This document shows, one piece after another, positions 11,958 through 23,176 of a stretch of 64,000 bases of DNA. Position 1 is the stretch's first letter, and each line of letters starts with the position of its first letter. A program made the position numbers and the translations under genes. Source of the stretch: Ustulina deusta (Eukaryota > Ascomycota > Sordariomycetes > Xylariales > Xylariaceae); assembly GCA_023159155.1 (NCBI GenBank), contig JAJNNX010000058.1, positions 124,001 to 188,000 of the forward strand. Direction: 5' to 3'. The notes under the pieces were generated by a model, which saw only the letters and a program-made list of their open reading frames with translations, did not search any database and was not told the DNA's origin.

Positions 11958-14874
11958 TTAGTTAGGCTTAAAAAAAGCTAAAATAAAAGTTTTATATACT
12001 AGTAATTTTATTAATATAGTAAATAAATATATAAATATAGTTATAAAACTTAAAAAATAACTAAACTAATTTAATATTTTTAAAATTATTAAAATCTTAA
12101 TTTAGGATTGCTTAGACTTTAATAAAATTAATTTTAATTTTGATTTTAGTTTTTATAACTATTTTTAAATAATTAATAATAAATATATTAAAATAAAACT
12201 TTTTAATATTTTTTTAATATTTAGTTTAATATAAATAATAAATTATTTTTTTATAATAAGTTTAGTATTATTTTTTAGTTTTAAAATAAATTAAAATATT
12301 ATTTATATTTATATTTATAAATTTATTTAAAAGTTTTTAAATTTATATATTAACAAAAACTTATTACTAAGTAAGTTTTATTTTTAAACTAAATAATAAG
12401 ATTTTTTATTAAAATATTTTTTTATAAGTTTTAAAAAAAATAAAATAGTATAATTTTAATATTAATAATATTTAATTTTATAAAATAAAAAATATTATAA
12501 TAATTAAATATAATATTATTAATATTTAAAGCTAATATTATTTTATTTTTTAAATATATATTTTTTTATTAATAATTAATTATAAATTTATATTTAATTA
12601 ATTTAAATTTAAATATAAATAAAACAAAAATAATATTTAAGTTTATATTTTATTTAATAAAGTTTATAATTAGTAGCTTATTTATAAACTTTTTTTTAAA
12701 TAAAATAAATTATATAAATATTTAATATTAGTAAAGTTTTAAAGTATATTTTTTATTATTAAGTTTTAGTATTATATTAAATTTTAGTTATAATAATAGT
12801 AAAGTTTTAAATTTTTTTTTAAAACAGAACTTTTTTAGGTATAATAGCTAAAAAAGCAAAAAGTTTTATATTAACTTTATATATTTAAAGTTTTTTTTTT
12901 AAAAATAAAATTAGTTTATTATTAAAAATCTTTTATAATATTACTTAATTAATTTAAGTTTTTTTTTTTATAAAATATTAATTATTTTAAAAAAATTTTA
13001 GCTAGTTGTTTTCATTTATTTTAATAAAAATAATTTCAGAAGTTTTATATAATTTTTTTAATAGTAGTCTAGTTTTTTTTTTTAAAAAATTATTATATAA
13101 ACTTTTTTTATTTTAAGTTTAAAAATTTTAAGTTTTTTTTAAGTTTTTTTAGTTTTAGTTATATTTAAAATAATTGTTTTATTTTTAAAAAATTATTTTA
13201 ATATTTGATTATATTAATTAATATTTCTTTATATTTTTAGGTTTATATTTTATTATTTATAATTAAAAAGTTTAATTATAATTATTAGTAAAAATTAAAT
13301 TAATAAAAATAAATTATTTAGCTAGATTAGTTATTATTTTTAAGTTTTTATTAAAATGTTTTATTTTGCTAATTATTTAATATTAATAATAATATTATAA
13401 CTAAAATTAATAATTTAAAATATTTATAGATTTTATTAATTATTTTATTTTAATAGTTATAAAGTTTTTAAAATTTAGCTAAACAAACTATTTTTATTTT
13501 TAATTATTATTAATTTATAATTAAAAAAATATTTTAAAAATAATTAATTTGTTTTAGCTATATATTTTAGTTAAAATAAATAAAAAAACTAACAAAAAAA
13601 CTTTTATTAGTTCTATTTATTTTTTAAATTAAATAAACTACTAAAGATATTTTTATTATAAGCTTTTTTAACTAATTAAATATTTAAAACTTTAAGCTTC
13701 TAATTAGAACAATTAATTAATATATTCTTTTATTATAAATAAAACAAGTTTTATTATTTTAATTGTTTTAAAATTTATTAAAAATTAATAGTTAGGTTTA
13801 CTAAAAATTTAATTATTTAAATTAGATCTTTATTTGGTTAAACTTATAAATTTAATTTATTAATAGTTTTTATAAGTTTATTTAATATTATATATTAATT
13901 TAATAATTTTATTAATAAATAATTTATAAAAACTTTATATAATTTTTTTTTTAAGTTTATATAAAAATAGTTTTATAATTTATATTTTTAAACTAAACTA
14001 TTAAATATAAAAATAAATTTATTAATATTTTCTTTAGTTTTATATATATAAACTTAAAATATTTTATAAATAATAATTATTTAATTAAAATTATAATAAA
14101 TTATTAGTAAAGTTTAAATTATTTTAATAATATTATTAAATAGTTTTTTAATTAAATAAAAATATTTTTTTTTAATTAATTTATAATATATTAAAGTTAG
14201 TTATTTTTAGGTTAAAAAATAATAATATTTTTATTTAATTTTTTTATTAGTTTATAAACCTAATTATTAAATAAAGTTTAAAATATTAAAAAATAAACTA
14301 ATAAAATAAAAAACAAATAAAATAATAAAACTAACAAATTTAAAATTAATATTTTTAAATATATATTTTTATTATTAAATTATAGTTATTTTTTAAAAAT
14401 ATTAAAATAAACATATCAAAAGATTAATACTTTATTTTTTTTATTTATTAAAAAAGTTCTATTAAAACTAATATAAAGTTATAAGTTTATATAGCTTTAA
14501 TATTTTTTAATATATTTTTAAATATATTATTTATTTTAAATTATTTTAGCTTTAGTTTAAATTTTATTTTTAAATTTTTTTTAGATTTTTTTTTAAAGTA
14601 TTAGTTCGCTTAAAATATTTATAAAAAAATCTAATATAAAATTTTCTTTTTTTTTTATAAATTTTTTTTTAAAATTATTTAATAGTAATAAACTAGTTAT
14701 ATTTAAAAACTAAAAATAAATTTAAAATATTTAAAGTTAAGTTTTTTATAAATTATTAGTTTTTAAATAATATAAAAGTTAAAAGTTTTTTTAAAGTTAT
14801 ATTAAAGTTAGGTTTATATTATAAAATATATTTATTAAATATTTATTAATAAATAATTAGTAAGCTTAAAGTAG

Positions 14875-15100
14875 TATTATAATTAGGTAAGTAAAATTTT
14901 TATAGCTAGTTTATTAATATTATAAATAAAAACTTAAAACTAAAAAAAAAAAAAAAATCAAAGTTTATAAAGTAAATAGATATAGATTTTATATATATAG
15001 CTATAAAATTATAGGTTAGTTTATATATAGACTTTTTATTTTATTGCTATATAGGTCTAGAGTTCTTATAAGTTTTGCTAAAACTGTACTAACTATTATA
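14875..15100 (-). repeat. LTR of outer gypsy element (right)
   Basis: Direct repeat of 4222-4444, ending CTATTATA and followed by ATTAA, the second copy of the outer target duplication. Confidence 0.88.
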
Positions 15101-15720
15101 ATTAATAATTAAAAGTGCTAAATAGCTTTAAAAAAAACTTATTAAAATAATAGTATATATAGCTATAAAACTATAAATTAGTTTGTATTTAGGTTATTTA
15201 TTTTATCGCTATATAGATTCTACTAAGACTATATTAACTGTTATAAATATATTAACTAAATATAAAATAACTATAAAATTAAAAATAATATTTCTAGGTT
15301 TTTTAATTAATTTAATTTCTAAAAATCTAAGTTATAAATTTATAAGATTTATATTTATAAAGTTATTTAAAAACGAAATAAATAGTTTTATTAATAATTT
15401 TATATATAAAGTATTATTATAAAAATATAAACCAAGCTTATATATAAAACTAGTGTATAAAATACATTAAAATTAAAAAGAAATTATTTTTTAATATATT
15501 ATTTAGTTATAAATCTAACTATATAATCTATTTTATTATAGCTTTTAAATTAGCTAAGTTATTTAAATATAAAGTAAATACTTTAATAATAAATTTATAT
15601 AGAAAAAGAAAAGTGCGAAACAAGCTTATATTATAGGTTATTTATTTATAAATTTTAATTATTTTCTTATTTTTTATTTATATTTTATAGCTTTATTTAG
15701 TTAGCTTGTACTCTAATCAA
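15101..15720. repeat. AT-rich remnant with a diverged LTR piece
   Basis: From about 15,145 to 15,245 the sequence matches the second half of the gypsy LTR family (TATATATAGCTATAAA, then a CGCTATATAG-like stretch, then TTAACTGTTATA), but is more diverged than the four LTRs to its left, so it marks an older insertion or a related family. The rest is AT-rich without a recognisable element. Normal composition resumes near 15,720. Confidence 0.5.
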
Positions 15721-15960
15721 GCATCATTTTGCGGTAGATCTCTAGTATTACAATAAAGGCAACTAACATGCCCACGATCTTTCGCTAACAGTCTAGTTTG
15801 GCTAAGGTTGTAACGGTTTTCTAACTCAGAAAAGGCCACAAGCTCCGGACTATGAAAACGGGACCGCTCTCCCTTTGTTTTGACATCTCTTTCGTTTCTA
15901 GCACGTTCTCTTTTCGAATCTGTTCAAATTTAACGATCAGACCGTAAACAACGACGTAAC

Positions 15961-17348
15961 ATGTCAACTCTGTCAAACTCCTCGCTCTCCCCTAACCGTG
16001 GCCCGGAAATTATTAAGATTCTGACACCCCTGTCTACGATTGTGACAATCTTTGTCGGTCTTCGCATTGGTGTCAGAATACGTTGTGGCGTTGCCATTGG
16101 GGTTGATGACTGGCTCATTCTGTGTTCATTGGTATGGGTCTCTTCTTACTTTCTACCAATTGAACTGTGATCAAAACGCACTGCTCTAACGTTAACAATA
16201 GCTGCTGTCCTGGGGCCTGTACGTTCTGGGGGTGACCTTCGTACAATATGGTGGACTTGGAAGACCTCTAGCTGTGAACTTGGCGATTAATCCCCAGCGT
16301 TTCCTCATAAGCCAAAACGTGAGGCAATGTCTCAATCAACATAGTGTCTAGCTCACTATCTTATTCCAACTAGATCCTCTTCAGTTCAGAGTTCTTGTAT
16401 CCTAGTGTCATCGCTACAACAAAACTTAGTATACTAGCAAGTAAGTTCAACTCCAGGCACGTCGTAGGGAAGGCGAGTAGACTAATCCTGAATGCAATAG
16501 TGTATTATCGCATTTTCCCAACCCGATACATCAAATACGGGAAATTGGTCGTGGGTTCTATCACGACGATGTGGTGGACAGCGTACATTCTCGTCACCAT
16601 TTTTCAATGCATGCCAATTGCGAAAGTACTAGACAAATCAATCCAGGGATACTGTCTTCCGCTCTATGCATTTTTCTTGGGCAGTAGCATTCCTAATATC
16701 GTCACTGATATTGTTATCTTGTCCCTTCCTCTTTACGAAATACGAAAATTGCATCTTCCACTACGAAATAGAGCTGCACTAGCTGGAATTTTTCTGTTGG
16801 GAGCTGGTGTGACGGCTATCAGTGGTGTGAGATTATGGTATCACATCGAATTACTTGAAAAGGGGACAAACTCAGATTTGACTTGTGAGAAACCATTTCC
16901 CATCTACTTCACGATAGTTGAATGAAATTGCTCACTCTAGCTTCATCTCTAGTGGACTTCTATAATCCAGTTTTGTGGACTATTCTTGAGCCAGATCTGG
17001 CCATCATCTGCGCCTGCTTGCCTATTACAGGCCCTCCTCTGTTTCGAGCACTTATTGACTCTTACCTACTGCGGCAGTTTTCCAACTTCATTAGTAAGAG
17101 CCAAAAGGGCGAAGAGAACTCAGATACACGGGGAAGATTTGTTTCCATTAGCGGGGAGCGCATGCAAAGGAATAATCCACGAAATAGCCAGCATTATATG
17201 GCAGGCTGGTCATCCCACTATTCTGGACATTTTCGTCACACCGAAGACGACATTGAGTTATGCGGCCAAGCAGAGGATTACAATGGGCCGAGAGCTGCTG
17301 TCGGGTTATCAAACTGAGTACGCGGTGATGAATCTTGATTGCAGTTGA
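15961..17348 (+). CDS. Fungal rhodopsin-like 7TM integral membrane protein (PTH11-related, no CFEM)
   Basis: Belongs to the large fungal rhodopsin-domain family of seven-helix membrane proteins, thought to act as receptors or sensors; no ligand can be inferred. Exons as read: 15961-16131, 16202-16318, 16374-16440, 16501-16884 and 16941 onward. Introns are 70, 55, 60 and 56 bp. Family marks: the DDWLIL motif after the second helix, WGLYVLGVTFVQYGGLGR, YPSVIATTKLSILA, YYRIF, then WWTAYILVTIFQC and the C-terminal IICACLP. If read straight through, exon 5 stops at 17317 (about 371 aa). If a further 58-bp intron (17094-17151, GTAAGA...TAG) is removed, the stop is at 17348. The RITMGRELLSGYQTEY tail of the second model looks more like family C-termini, so the end is uncertain. 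An alternative acceptor at 16952 would drop four residues. No CFEM domain or signal peptide. Confidence 0.85.
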
Positions 17349-18195
17349 TATTAAAGCCGAGATGTAGGACGATGGGCGCGAGTGAAGCTTTTTAGTGACG
17401 CGAAATACGTAAGACATCATTTATATCAGCACTGGTCTTTGTAGTGTATTACCTAGATATGTGTTATTCGGGGAACAATACGCGACATACATCTAGCATC
17501 TCTTCTCCAAACGAGGGTGTCACTCTTGTTGACTCCTAAGCACGTAATGATACCTAAATACTTACCTGTCTACCTATAGTACGGTGTAGGGGTGATATTA
17601 CGTAACGAGCCTAGGTTTCAGACATGATCTCGAGACGATCTTGACTGGTCATAAGATGATCCTGACAATGATCACAGATTCGATATCTTTCGGGGATCAT
17701 CTCGTATGAGACCCCCCCCCTGTAATGTACCTAACTTATCTAAGGCTGGGTAGGTACATGCCTATTTTGGGAGTCAGTGCTACCTGCTACCTACCAAGTA
17801 CTTGCAGGAAATACCACGTCCCCCTTACTGCACCCAGATTGTGAGAGTTATAGTAGGTGGGGTAGTTGATGCGATTATATGGTACGCAGCCTACTTCGAA
17901 AGTGCATGGCATGTCGGAACTGCGGAACAAAGTCGGACTCGACGGATACAGAGGGGCTTTCCATATAAGCTATATACTTGGGTGCTCGTCCTGGCGTACG
18001 CTTAAGTTTTGGGATTCATGCCATTATCCCCTGCAACAATATCCTACCCGCCCACGGCGCTATCTAGTCTACTATCCCGTTAAAAGCAGTCAATCATTGG
18101 GAAACACGAAGAGCAAGAATCACTCATACCCTTACTTCACTGCCGCACCTTCTTCCTTGTCCTTCTAGTAGTACCCTTTATCGCGTCATATTAAC
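17349..18195. other. Intergenic, no supported gene
   Basis: Contains a run of ten C at about 17,710 and several TACCTACC/GGTAGGTA words, common in ascomycete promoters. The part next to 18195 is the presumed promoter of the MFS gene. Short frames here show no motif. Confidence 0.55.
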
Positions 18196-19548
18196 ATGGG
18201 TTTTCCAACAAGCAGAGCGCTATCGCAGCCAGCCGAAAACAACTCGTGTGATCTCAATACAGACATCGACACCTCCCTGTTTATTGATTTCAATAGCAAC
18301 CGGAAAGGCTTGGCTATTTCATCTGCTTCAGCCAGTCCACCAAGCCCACCGGATGGCGGATTGATGGCTTGGACGCAGGTGGCTGCGGGTTTTATACTCT
18401 TTTTTAATACATGGGGATTATTAAGCAGCTTCGGTGTCTTCCAGAGTTACTATGAGTCCGGCAAGCTTTTCTCAGCCAGATCGTCTAATATATCCTGGAT
18501 TGGCTCTATTCAAAGCTTTCTTCCCCAGCTGAGTGGTCTCGTTGCCGGCCCTCTATACGATAGAGGCTACCTGCGCACCCTGCTCGTCACAGGTATCGCC
18601 TTCGTGCTTGTTGGGCTCTTCACACTTTCTGCAAGCACTCAGTATTACCAGGTGCTTTTATCCCAAGGCGTTTGTATCGGCATTGGCGCTGGTCTCCTCT
18701 TCACACCTACGGTTTCACTCGTCCCAACATATTTTAGTACCCATGTTGGACTTGCTGTGGGCATGATTTCATCTGGTACTTCGATTGGTGGTGTTGTTTA
18801 TCCTTCAATACTTTCTAAGCTTATCAACCAAGTTGGGTTTCCATGGGCGATTCGCATCGTGGGATTTATCGCTCTTGGTACATTCATGTTGCCTTTATTT
18901 GTTATGCGTATCAGGGTACTGACACCAAAGCCACGTGCAATATTGGATTGGTCTGCGTTTACAGACATATCTTTCGTGTTCTTCACGTTAGGCATGTTTT
19001 TTGTTTTCATTGCTAACACTGTCGTTATTTTTTATATTTCATATTATCCATTAAATCGTGGTTTCACCAGCGAAAGCCTCGGTACCAACATCGTCGCTAT
19101 CTTCAATGCTGGTTCCGTACTGGGACGTATTCTACCTAATGCGCTGTCTGATCGTATCGGTGTCTTCAATACACTTGTTCCTCTAACGCTTCTATTGGGG
19201 TTTACACAGTTCGCTTTACTCGGCGTCTATAATGCTCCAGGCATGGTGGTGGAGGCTGTTGTTACAGGGTTCTTCAGCGGCGTCGTCATTTCACTGCCTC
19301 CAGTGATATTTCGTCTACTTACAGACAATAAATCCATGGTCGGTACGCGGATAGGCATGGGATTTGCACTTGCTGGCCTTGGTTTGTTAGCAGCAGGGCC
19401 AATCGCTGGGACCATACTCAGTTCCACTCACCCGTTGAACTGGACCGGCGTTTGGGTTTTTGGTGGTTTAGCGGCAATTATATCCGGATTGCTTCAAGCC
19501 TTTGTTCGTGTCATGCGATCTGGTGCTACATTAAATATTAAAGCTTAG
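18196..19548 (+). CDS. MFS transporter, monocarboxylate transporter-like
   Basis: A 450-residue intronless frame. It has a polar N-terminal tail of about 50 residues, then the PPDGG signature (51-55) that opens fungal MCT-like (SLC16-type) carriers, followed by about twelve hydrophobic segments and a short tail. Further marks are GPLYDRGYLRTLL after the second helix (the D-R-G loop), GIGAGLLFTPTVSLVPTYF, and the second-half loop PNALSDRIG. Expected role: proton-linked uptake or export of a small acid or metabolite at the plasma membrane. The length is normal. Start: the first ATG of the frame, followed closely by the tail. It lies on the same strand as the 7TM gene before it and the prenyltransferase after it, so export of a pathway product is possible but not shown. 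Confidence 0.92.
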   Translation: MGFPTSRALSQPAENNSCDLNTDIDTSLFIDFNSNRKGLAISSASASPPSPPDGGLMAWTQVAAGFILFFNTWGLLSSFGVFQSYYESGKLFSARSSNISWIGSIQSFLPQLSGLVAGPLYDRGYLRTLLVTGIAFVLVGLFTLSASTQYYQVLLSQGVCIGIGAGLLFTPTVSLVPTYFSTHVGLAVGMISSGTSIGGVVYPSILSKLINQVGFPWAIRIVGFIALGTFMLPLFVMRIRVLTPKPRAILDWSAFTDISFVFFTLGMFFVFIANTVVIFYISYYPLNRGFTSESLGTNIVAIFNAGSVLGRILPNALSDRIGVFNTLVPLTLLLGFTQFALLGVYNAPGMVVEAVVTGFFSGVVISLPPVIFRLLTDNKSMVGTRIGMGFALAGLGLLAAGPIAGTILSSTHPLNWTGVWVFGGLAAIISGLLQAFVRVMRSGATLNIKA

Positions 19549-20390
19549 CGGAATTGGTTCAAGAAACGACCATAGAGGACGTTATTTGATGTAATTGAAA
19601 GCGTCGCCTAAGAGTCAGGCCAAGGACAAGTCAACAGTATTCATGTACCACAAGAATCTATGGATTACCTAGGTATGTAACTTCAAAGAACATGCTAGGC
19701 TCTCGACTGGCAACCAGACCTGGAATATGACAGAAGAATCATTCTCATTTTGCCATTGTTGGCTTCGTCGATTTTTTTCGGAGCATTGAAGCAGTGGAAC
19801 TATCGTCGACTAACAGTAGGTCGAAATGCATGCACTGTTGAAACCGCTCAACCAACAATAGTTCAAATGCAAAGCAGGCTGTGCTTGCAGTCTGCAGGAG
19901 GGCGATATGTTCACTGGGAAAGCTCTCCAATGGGACTTTCTGGCGCTGCCACCTGGGTGGCATCGTGACATCGCCGGCTCCAATTTGATATCATACACGC
20001 TGGTGGCCACTTTGCGTCGTACCAGGAAGCAAGCCGCCCAATAGGCTCTGGGGCATGGTCACATATCTTGGCAGAACGCCGAATGCAACGGCATCCTGCG
20101 AACGTGACAATCATCTGCCCGACGTACCATTGAGAGGATTTTCTGCATGCAGGTTTCGTGAGGATTGTGGCATATCAATGTTCGAGCCGAATGAGATGTT
20201 GATAGGATGAATCAAGATAGCTTGCCGTTGCCTGCTTCATGTTTGTTATGCCTGCCTAGTTTTTATTTGTTCGCTTATCATCAAGCATTCTCGGGCTTTC
20301 TGCAACGGCGGATTGCCCGTCTGCCAAGCTGTTTCCGGAGGTTTGCCGCGCCGGACCCTGCATGTCATGATGTGGCACGCACATAGTTCA
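19549..20390. other. Intergenic, no supported gene
   Basis: Overlapping short frames lie on both strands between 19,745 and 20,114 and at 20,246-20,440. None has a motif or splice-supported extension. Base composition is ordinary. Confidence 0.55.
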
Positions 20391-20398
20391 AGCCAACT

Positions 20399-20692
20399 TA
20401 GGGTTCCCATTTGGGCCCCCAAGAAAGCCCATGGGCTCACTTAGCGCGAGTTGGGCCTAAAAATCTTAAAGATTAGTGCATAAATTATTACATTACATAT
20501 TTTAAATTATTTTTTTCATAAAGTTATTTGATATATTAAAACATAATTAATAATTAATAATAAAAATTTTAAACCATATATTTTAATTTTTTTAAATAAT
20601 AATTTTATTTATAGGCTTTGGGTTCTTAGCAAAGCCCAAAGCCCAGTTGGGTCCTTGGGTTCTTGGCCTTGGGTTGGGTTCAGGGAACCCTA
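20399..20692. mobile_element. 294-bp MITE with hAT-type target duplication
   Basis: Terminal inverted repeats of 10 bp: TAGGGTTCCC at 20399-20408 and GGGAACCCTA at 20683-20692. An exact 8-bp duplication, AGCCAACT, sits just outside both ends (20391-20398 and 20693-20700). Eight-base duplications are the rule for the hAT superfamily. The ends are GC-rich with repeated TTGGG/CCCAA words; the middle (about 20,460-20,610) is AT-rich and has no open frame. It is non-autonomous. Confidence 0.88.
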
Positions 20693-20700
20693 AGCCAACT

Positions 20701-21231
20701 GCACGAAGGAATGCATACCTAGTATTGTAGCCAGCGGCTACGATCTATTATTTTCGCAATGATCATGCATTTCTTTAGTGGCGTTTCACTGAATGGAAGC
20801 GACACCGACCCCTTATGGTTCGTTTTCAATCGATGCGATCACTAATGAACTGGAGATCCAGTCTCTGACGTCTTGACTAAAAGTGCTAGTGAGAACAACG
20901 ATGTTCTTCTTATGTCCCTATCTGTCTCGGAGTAATCAATATACTGTGATCAAAATATCAATGAACTGAGAGTTGAGTGGTGCTGGTGCATTTGGGGAGA
21001 CTGCTGTTTCCGTCATCTAACTAACCCGTTCACCTAGTACTACGAATTTGCTTCTAACTTGTGAGTACTGACGTAGATATGTTGGAACCCATGTAGGGAG
21101 AAGGTGAAGTCACATGATACAGCCCGTGCTAGTACACAAAACATACAAATAGGACACCAAGTTGCCCAACTGATCTCTGTTGTCTATCCCCGTCGGATTG
21201 AATTATTGAGTCTGCAGAGTTCGAGCACAAG
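20701..21231. other. Intergenic, upstream of the prenyltransferase gene
   Basis: Ordinary composition; presumed promoter and 5' leader of the gene starting at 21232. No clear element. A 123-codon frame at 21,104-21,475 overlaps the prenyltransferase in another frame and is a shadow. Confidence 0.5.
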
Positions 21232-22263
21232 ATGTCCGACCACAGCCCCCGTAAGGACACAGGATCAGATATTGGCACACCTATACCATCGTATTCACCG
21301 CCGACAACTGGCGTCTTATCCTATCTTCCTCGCTCTCTGGTGTCATACGGAGAGCTTGCACGTATTCATCGACCAAATGGCTTTTTCCTGGTCTACTTCC
21401 CTCATTTATTTGGAACACTTTATGCAACGGCAACAAGCAAGCAACCCAGCCCGGCATCAATGGTCTTGCGGTTAAACGCTGTTTTGTTCATCGGCAGCCT
21501 TTTTTCTCGTTCTGCGATCTGTGCCTGGAATGACGTTCTAGACCGCGAATATGATCGCCAAGTCTTGCGATGTCGCCTTCGACCCATTGCGCGCCGCGCG
21601 ATTTCTCCAATGCAGGGCCTCCTCTTCACTGGCCTACTCACGGCAATTGCCCTCGTATGTCTTGGATGGCTCCCGAAATTATGTTGGGCTATAGCAGTAC
21701 CTGATGTATTCTTGATGGCACTCTACCCTTTTACCAAGCGGTTCATGGACTTCCCACAGCTCGTGCTGGGCGTCCAGTTCGCTATGGGAGTACTGATAGG
21801 CGCAGGCTCTATTGACGGAACTGCAATAGAGAAGATGTCGAATGCCATGCGTGGAATTGACACTCATTGCGATGGTTGGGCACTATTGGCATTCTATTGT
21901 GCAACTGCCTGCTGGACGATCGTGTATGATACGATATATGCGCAACTAGATGTCGAGGATGACATACGCGCCGGCGTGAGAAGCATGGCTGTCTACTTCA
22001 GGGGGCATACTAAGACGTTACTGTGGGGTGTCTCAATTTCCATGGTCACACTGCTATTCCTTTCTGGTTATCTACAAGGCTTTGGGCCGGGATATTTTAC
22101 TGTAACGTGCGGAGGAACAATGTGCTCCCTAGTCTACATGCTTTCAACAGTTGATCTCGCTGACCCTTCGGATTGCCAGTGGTGGTTTCAGAACGGTCAT
22201 TGGTTTATCGGGTCTGCAATTTCCATAGGTTTATGGCTTCAGTCACAACTCATCATTGTGTAG
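21232..22263 (+). CDS. UbiA-type aromatic prenyltransferase
   Basis: A 343-residue intronless frame. It carries both Asp-rich motifs of the UbiA superfamily: NDVLDREYD (100-108), and YDTIYAQLDVEDD (232-244) followed by AGVRSMAVYF. These bind the Mg-diphosphate of a prenyl donor. RLRPIA after motif 1 and about eight to nine hydrophobic helices also fit. The enzyme should attach a prenyl chain to an aromatic or polyketide acceptor in an internal membrane. It resembles 4-hydroxybenzoate polyprenyltransferase (ubiquinone pathway) and the fungal meroterpenoid prenyltransferases. A short polar N-terminus without a clear mitochondrial presequence, together with the setting beside an MFS carrier, leans to secondary metabolism, but this is inference. 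The start ATG at 21232 gives the usual spacing to the helix I region (GELARIHRPNGFFLVYFPH). Confidence 0.93.
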   Translation: MSDHSPRKDTGSDIGTPIPSYSPPTTGVLSYLPRSLVSYGELARIHRPNGFFLVYFPHLFGTLYATATSKQPSPASMVLRLNAVLFIGSLFSRSAICAWNDVLDREYDRQVLRCRLRPIARRAISPMQGLLFTGLLTAIALVCLGWLPKLCWAIAVPDVFLMALYPFTKRFMDFPQLVLGVQFAMGVLIGAGSIDGTAIEKMSNAMRGIDTHCDGWALLAFYCATACWTIVYDTIYAQLDVEDDIRAGVRSMAVYFRGHTKTLLWGVSISMVTLLFLSGYLQGFGPGYFTVTCGGTMCSLVYMLSTVDLADPSDCQWWFQNGHWFIGSAISIGLWLQSQLIIV

Positions 22264-22570
22264 CCTTCTCACCTCCAAGCTCAAAATCAATGGTCGTAGG
22301 GAATAGTCTTGGGCCAATTGTTAGTCTCTTAGGGATGAATCCTCTCAATCTAGTGCGCAACTAATGATAATGCGAACAATTCATGCCAGAAGCTCGATTC
22401 TTTTTACCTTTCTAACTTTACTTTGCACCGTTTTCCACACTTCATCACCGTATATGAGTTGTTATCACTTATCCCAGACCGATAGTTCGCTTCGATGACT
22501 TTAACCTATACATAGACCAACAACAAGCTTTATTTTGCTTGGCGCTGGTAGCGAAATTGCAAACCGTTTC
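22264..22570. other. 3' flank of the prenyltransferase gene
   Basis: Ordinary composition, no frame worth calling. It ends at the TGTTGGAA repeat that begins the next AT-rich block. Confidence 0.5.
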
Positions 22571-22735
22571 TGTTGGAAGATGTAGAGATAATGTATGCTC
22601 TATCTTTTAACTATATATATTACTAGATTCCCCTGGATTATTAGTCCTTAATGTTTTGTTTTAATTATTTTAAATATAACTAATTACTTAGTTTGTTTAT
22701 TTATATCTATATTTAATTGTTTTAATAAGTTATAA
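22571..22735 (+). repeat. LTR-like repeat, copy 1 (starts TGTTGGAA)
   Basis: Starts TGTTGGAAGATG and shares about 160 bp in the same orientation with 44717-44875, including TATTACTAGATTCCCC and ATTATTTTAAATAT. Similarity fades after AATAAGTTATAA. A TGTTGG start is usual for copia LTRs. I found no matching end or target duplication, so it may be a truncated LTR. Confidence 0.55.
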
Positions 22736-22845
22736 TATAATCTATAACTAAGTAAATATATTACTGCAGTAGGGTTAGTGCTAGCGGGCCGCGGGGAGCT
22801 GACCACAGCTGTTAATATAGCTGTACAAGCAATTATTAGCCGCAT

Positions 22846-22865
22846 TCGGGCCGCGCGCGGCCCGA
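22846..22865. other. 20-bp perfect GC palindrome
   Basis: TCGGGCCGCGCGCGGCCCGA is its own reverse complement. With mismatches the symmetry extends outward through AGCCG at about 22,837 and CGGCT at about 22,873. It stands in a 170-bp GC-rich strip between two AT-rich stretches. Confidence 0.8.
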
Positions 22866-22932
22866 GTCGGCTATACTATCTATGCTAGTAATCTGCCTTT
22901 TTTACGCGCGCACACTACCGTAGCGGGCCAGG

Positions 22933-23176
22933 TGTCAGATTCAGTGTTATAGAGCGTACCGCATATATGTGTTTAGATCGCCTTGTCTATTATTGTTTCT
23001 TGTAGGTCCTATTTTGCCTCTATAAAGTATTTATCTATAAGCTCGCTAGTAAGTATAGCTTAGCCACACTTATTAAGCTATATTATTAAGCTATAACGCT
23101 TATATAACTAAGTAATCCTGCTATTTATACTTAATTAGCTCTTTTTATAGCTACTAGCTATAAGCTAAATCTAACA
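22933..23176 (-). repeat. Copia LTR, left copy
   Basis: Starts TGTCAGATTCAG and ends CTAAATCTAACA. Its outer half keeps many C and G; its inner half is AT-shifted. On the minus strand it is the 3' LTR. Confidence 0.92.

Larger units (their letters stand above)
4222..15100 (-). mobile_element. Outer Ty3/gypsy LTR retrotransposon, RIP-degraded, interrupted by a second copy
   Basis: LTRs lie at 4222-4444 and 14875-15100, in direct orientation. They are flanked by the 5-bp duplication ATTAA at 4217-4221 and 15101-15105. The internal part is split: 4445-6264 and 11958-14874 together correspond to the single internal region of the inner copy. The coding strand is minus, judged from the inner copy (see its entry). 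Every frame is full of stops and most C/G positions have become T/A, so no protein can be made. Order: outer LTR, internal part A, whole inner element, internal part B, outer LTR. Confidence 0.85.

Noticed and set aside
15183..15422. 79-codon plus-strand frame in AT-rich DNA
   Set aside because: It starts inside a diverged LTR and has the Ile/Lys/Asn/Leu bias of mutated repeats.
3251..15720. AT-rich block as mitochondrial DNA or a mitochondrial insertion
   Set aside because: LTRs with target duplications and mutated gypsy reverse-transcriptase and integrase reading show it is RIP-degraded nuclear retrotransposon DNA.
3251..15720. Tandem LTR array produced by unequal recombination
   Set aside because: The two different exact target duplications, and the split of the outer internal region exactly at the TTAGT site, fit nesting.
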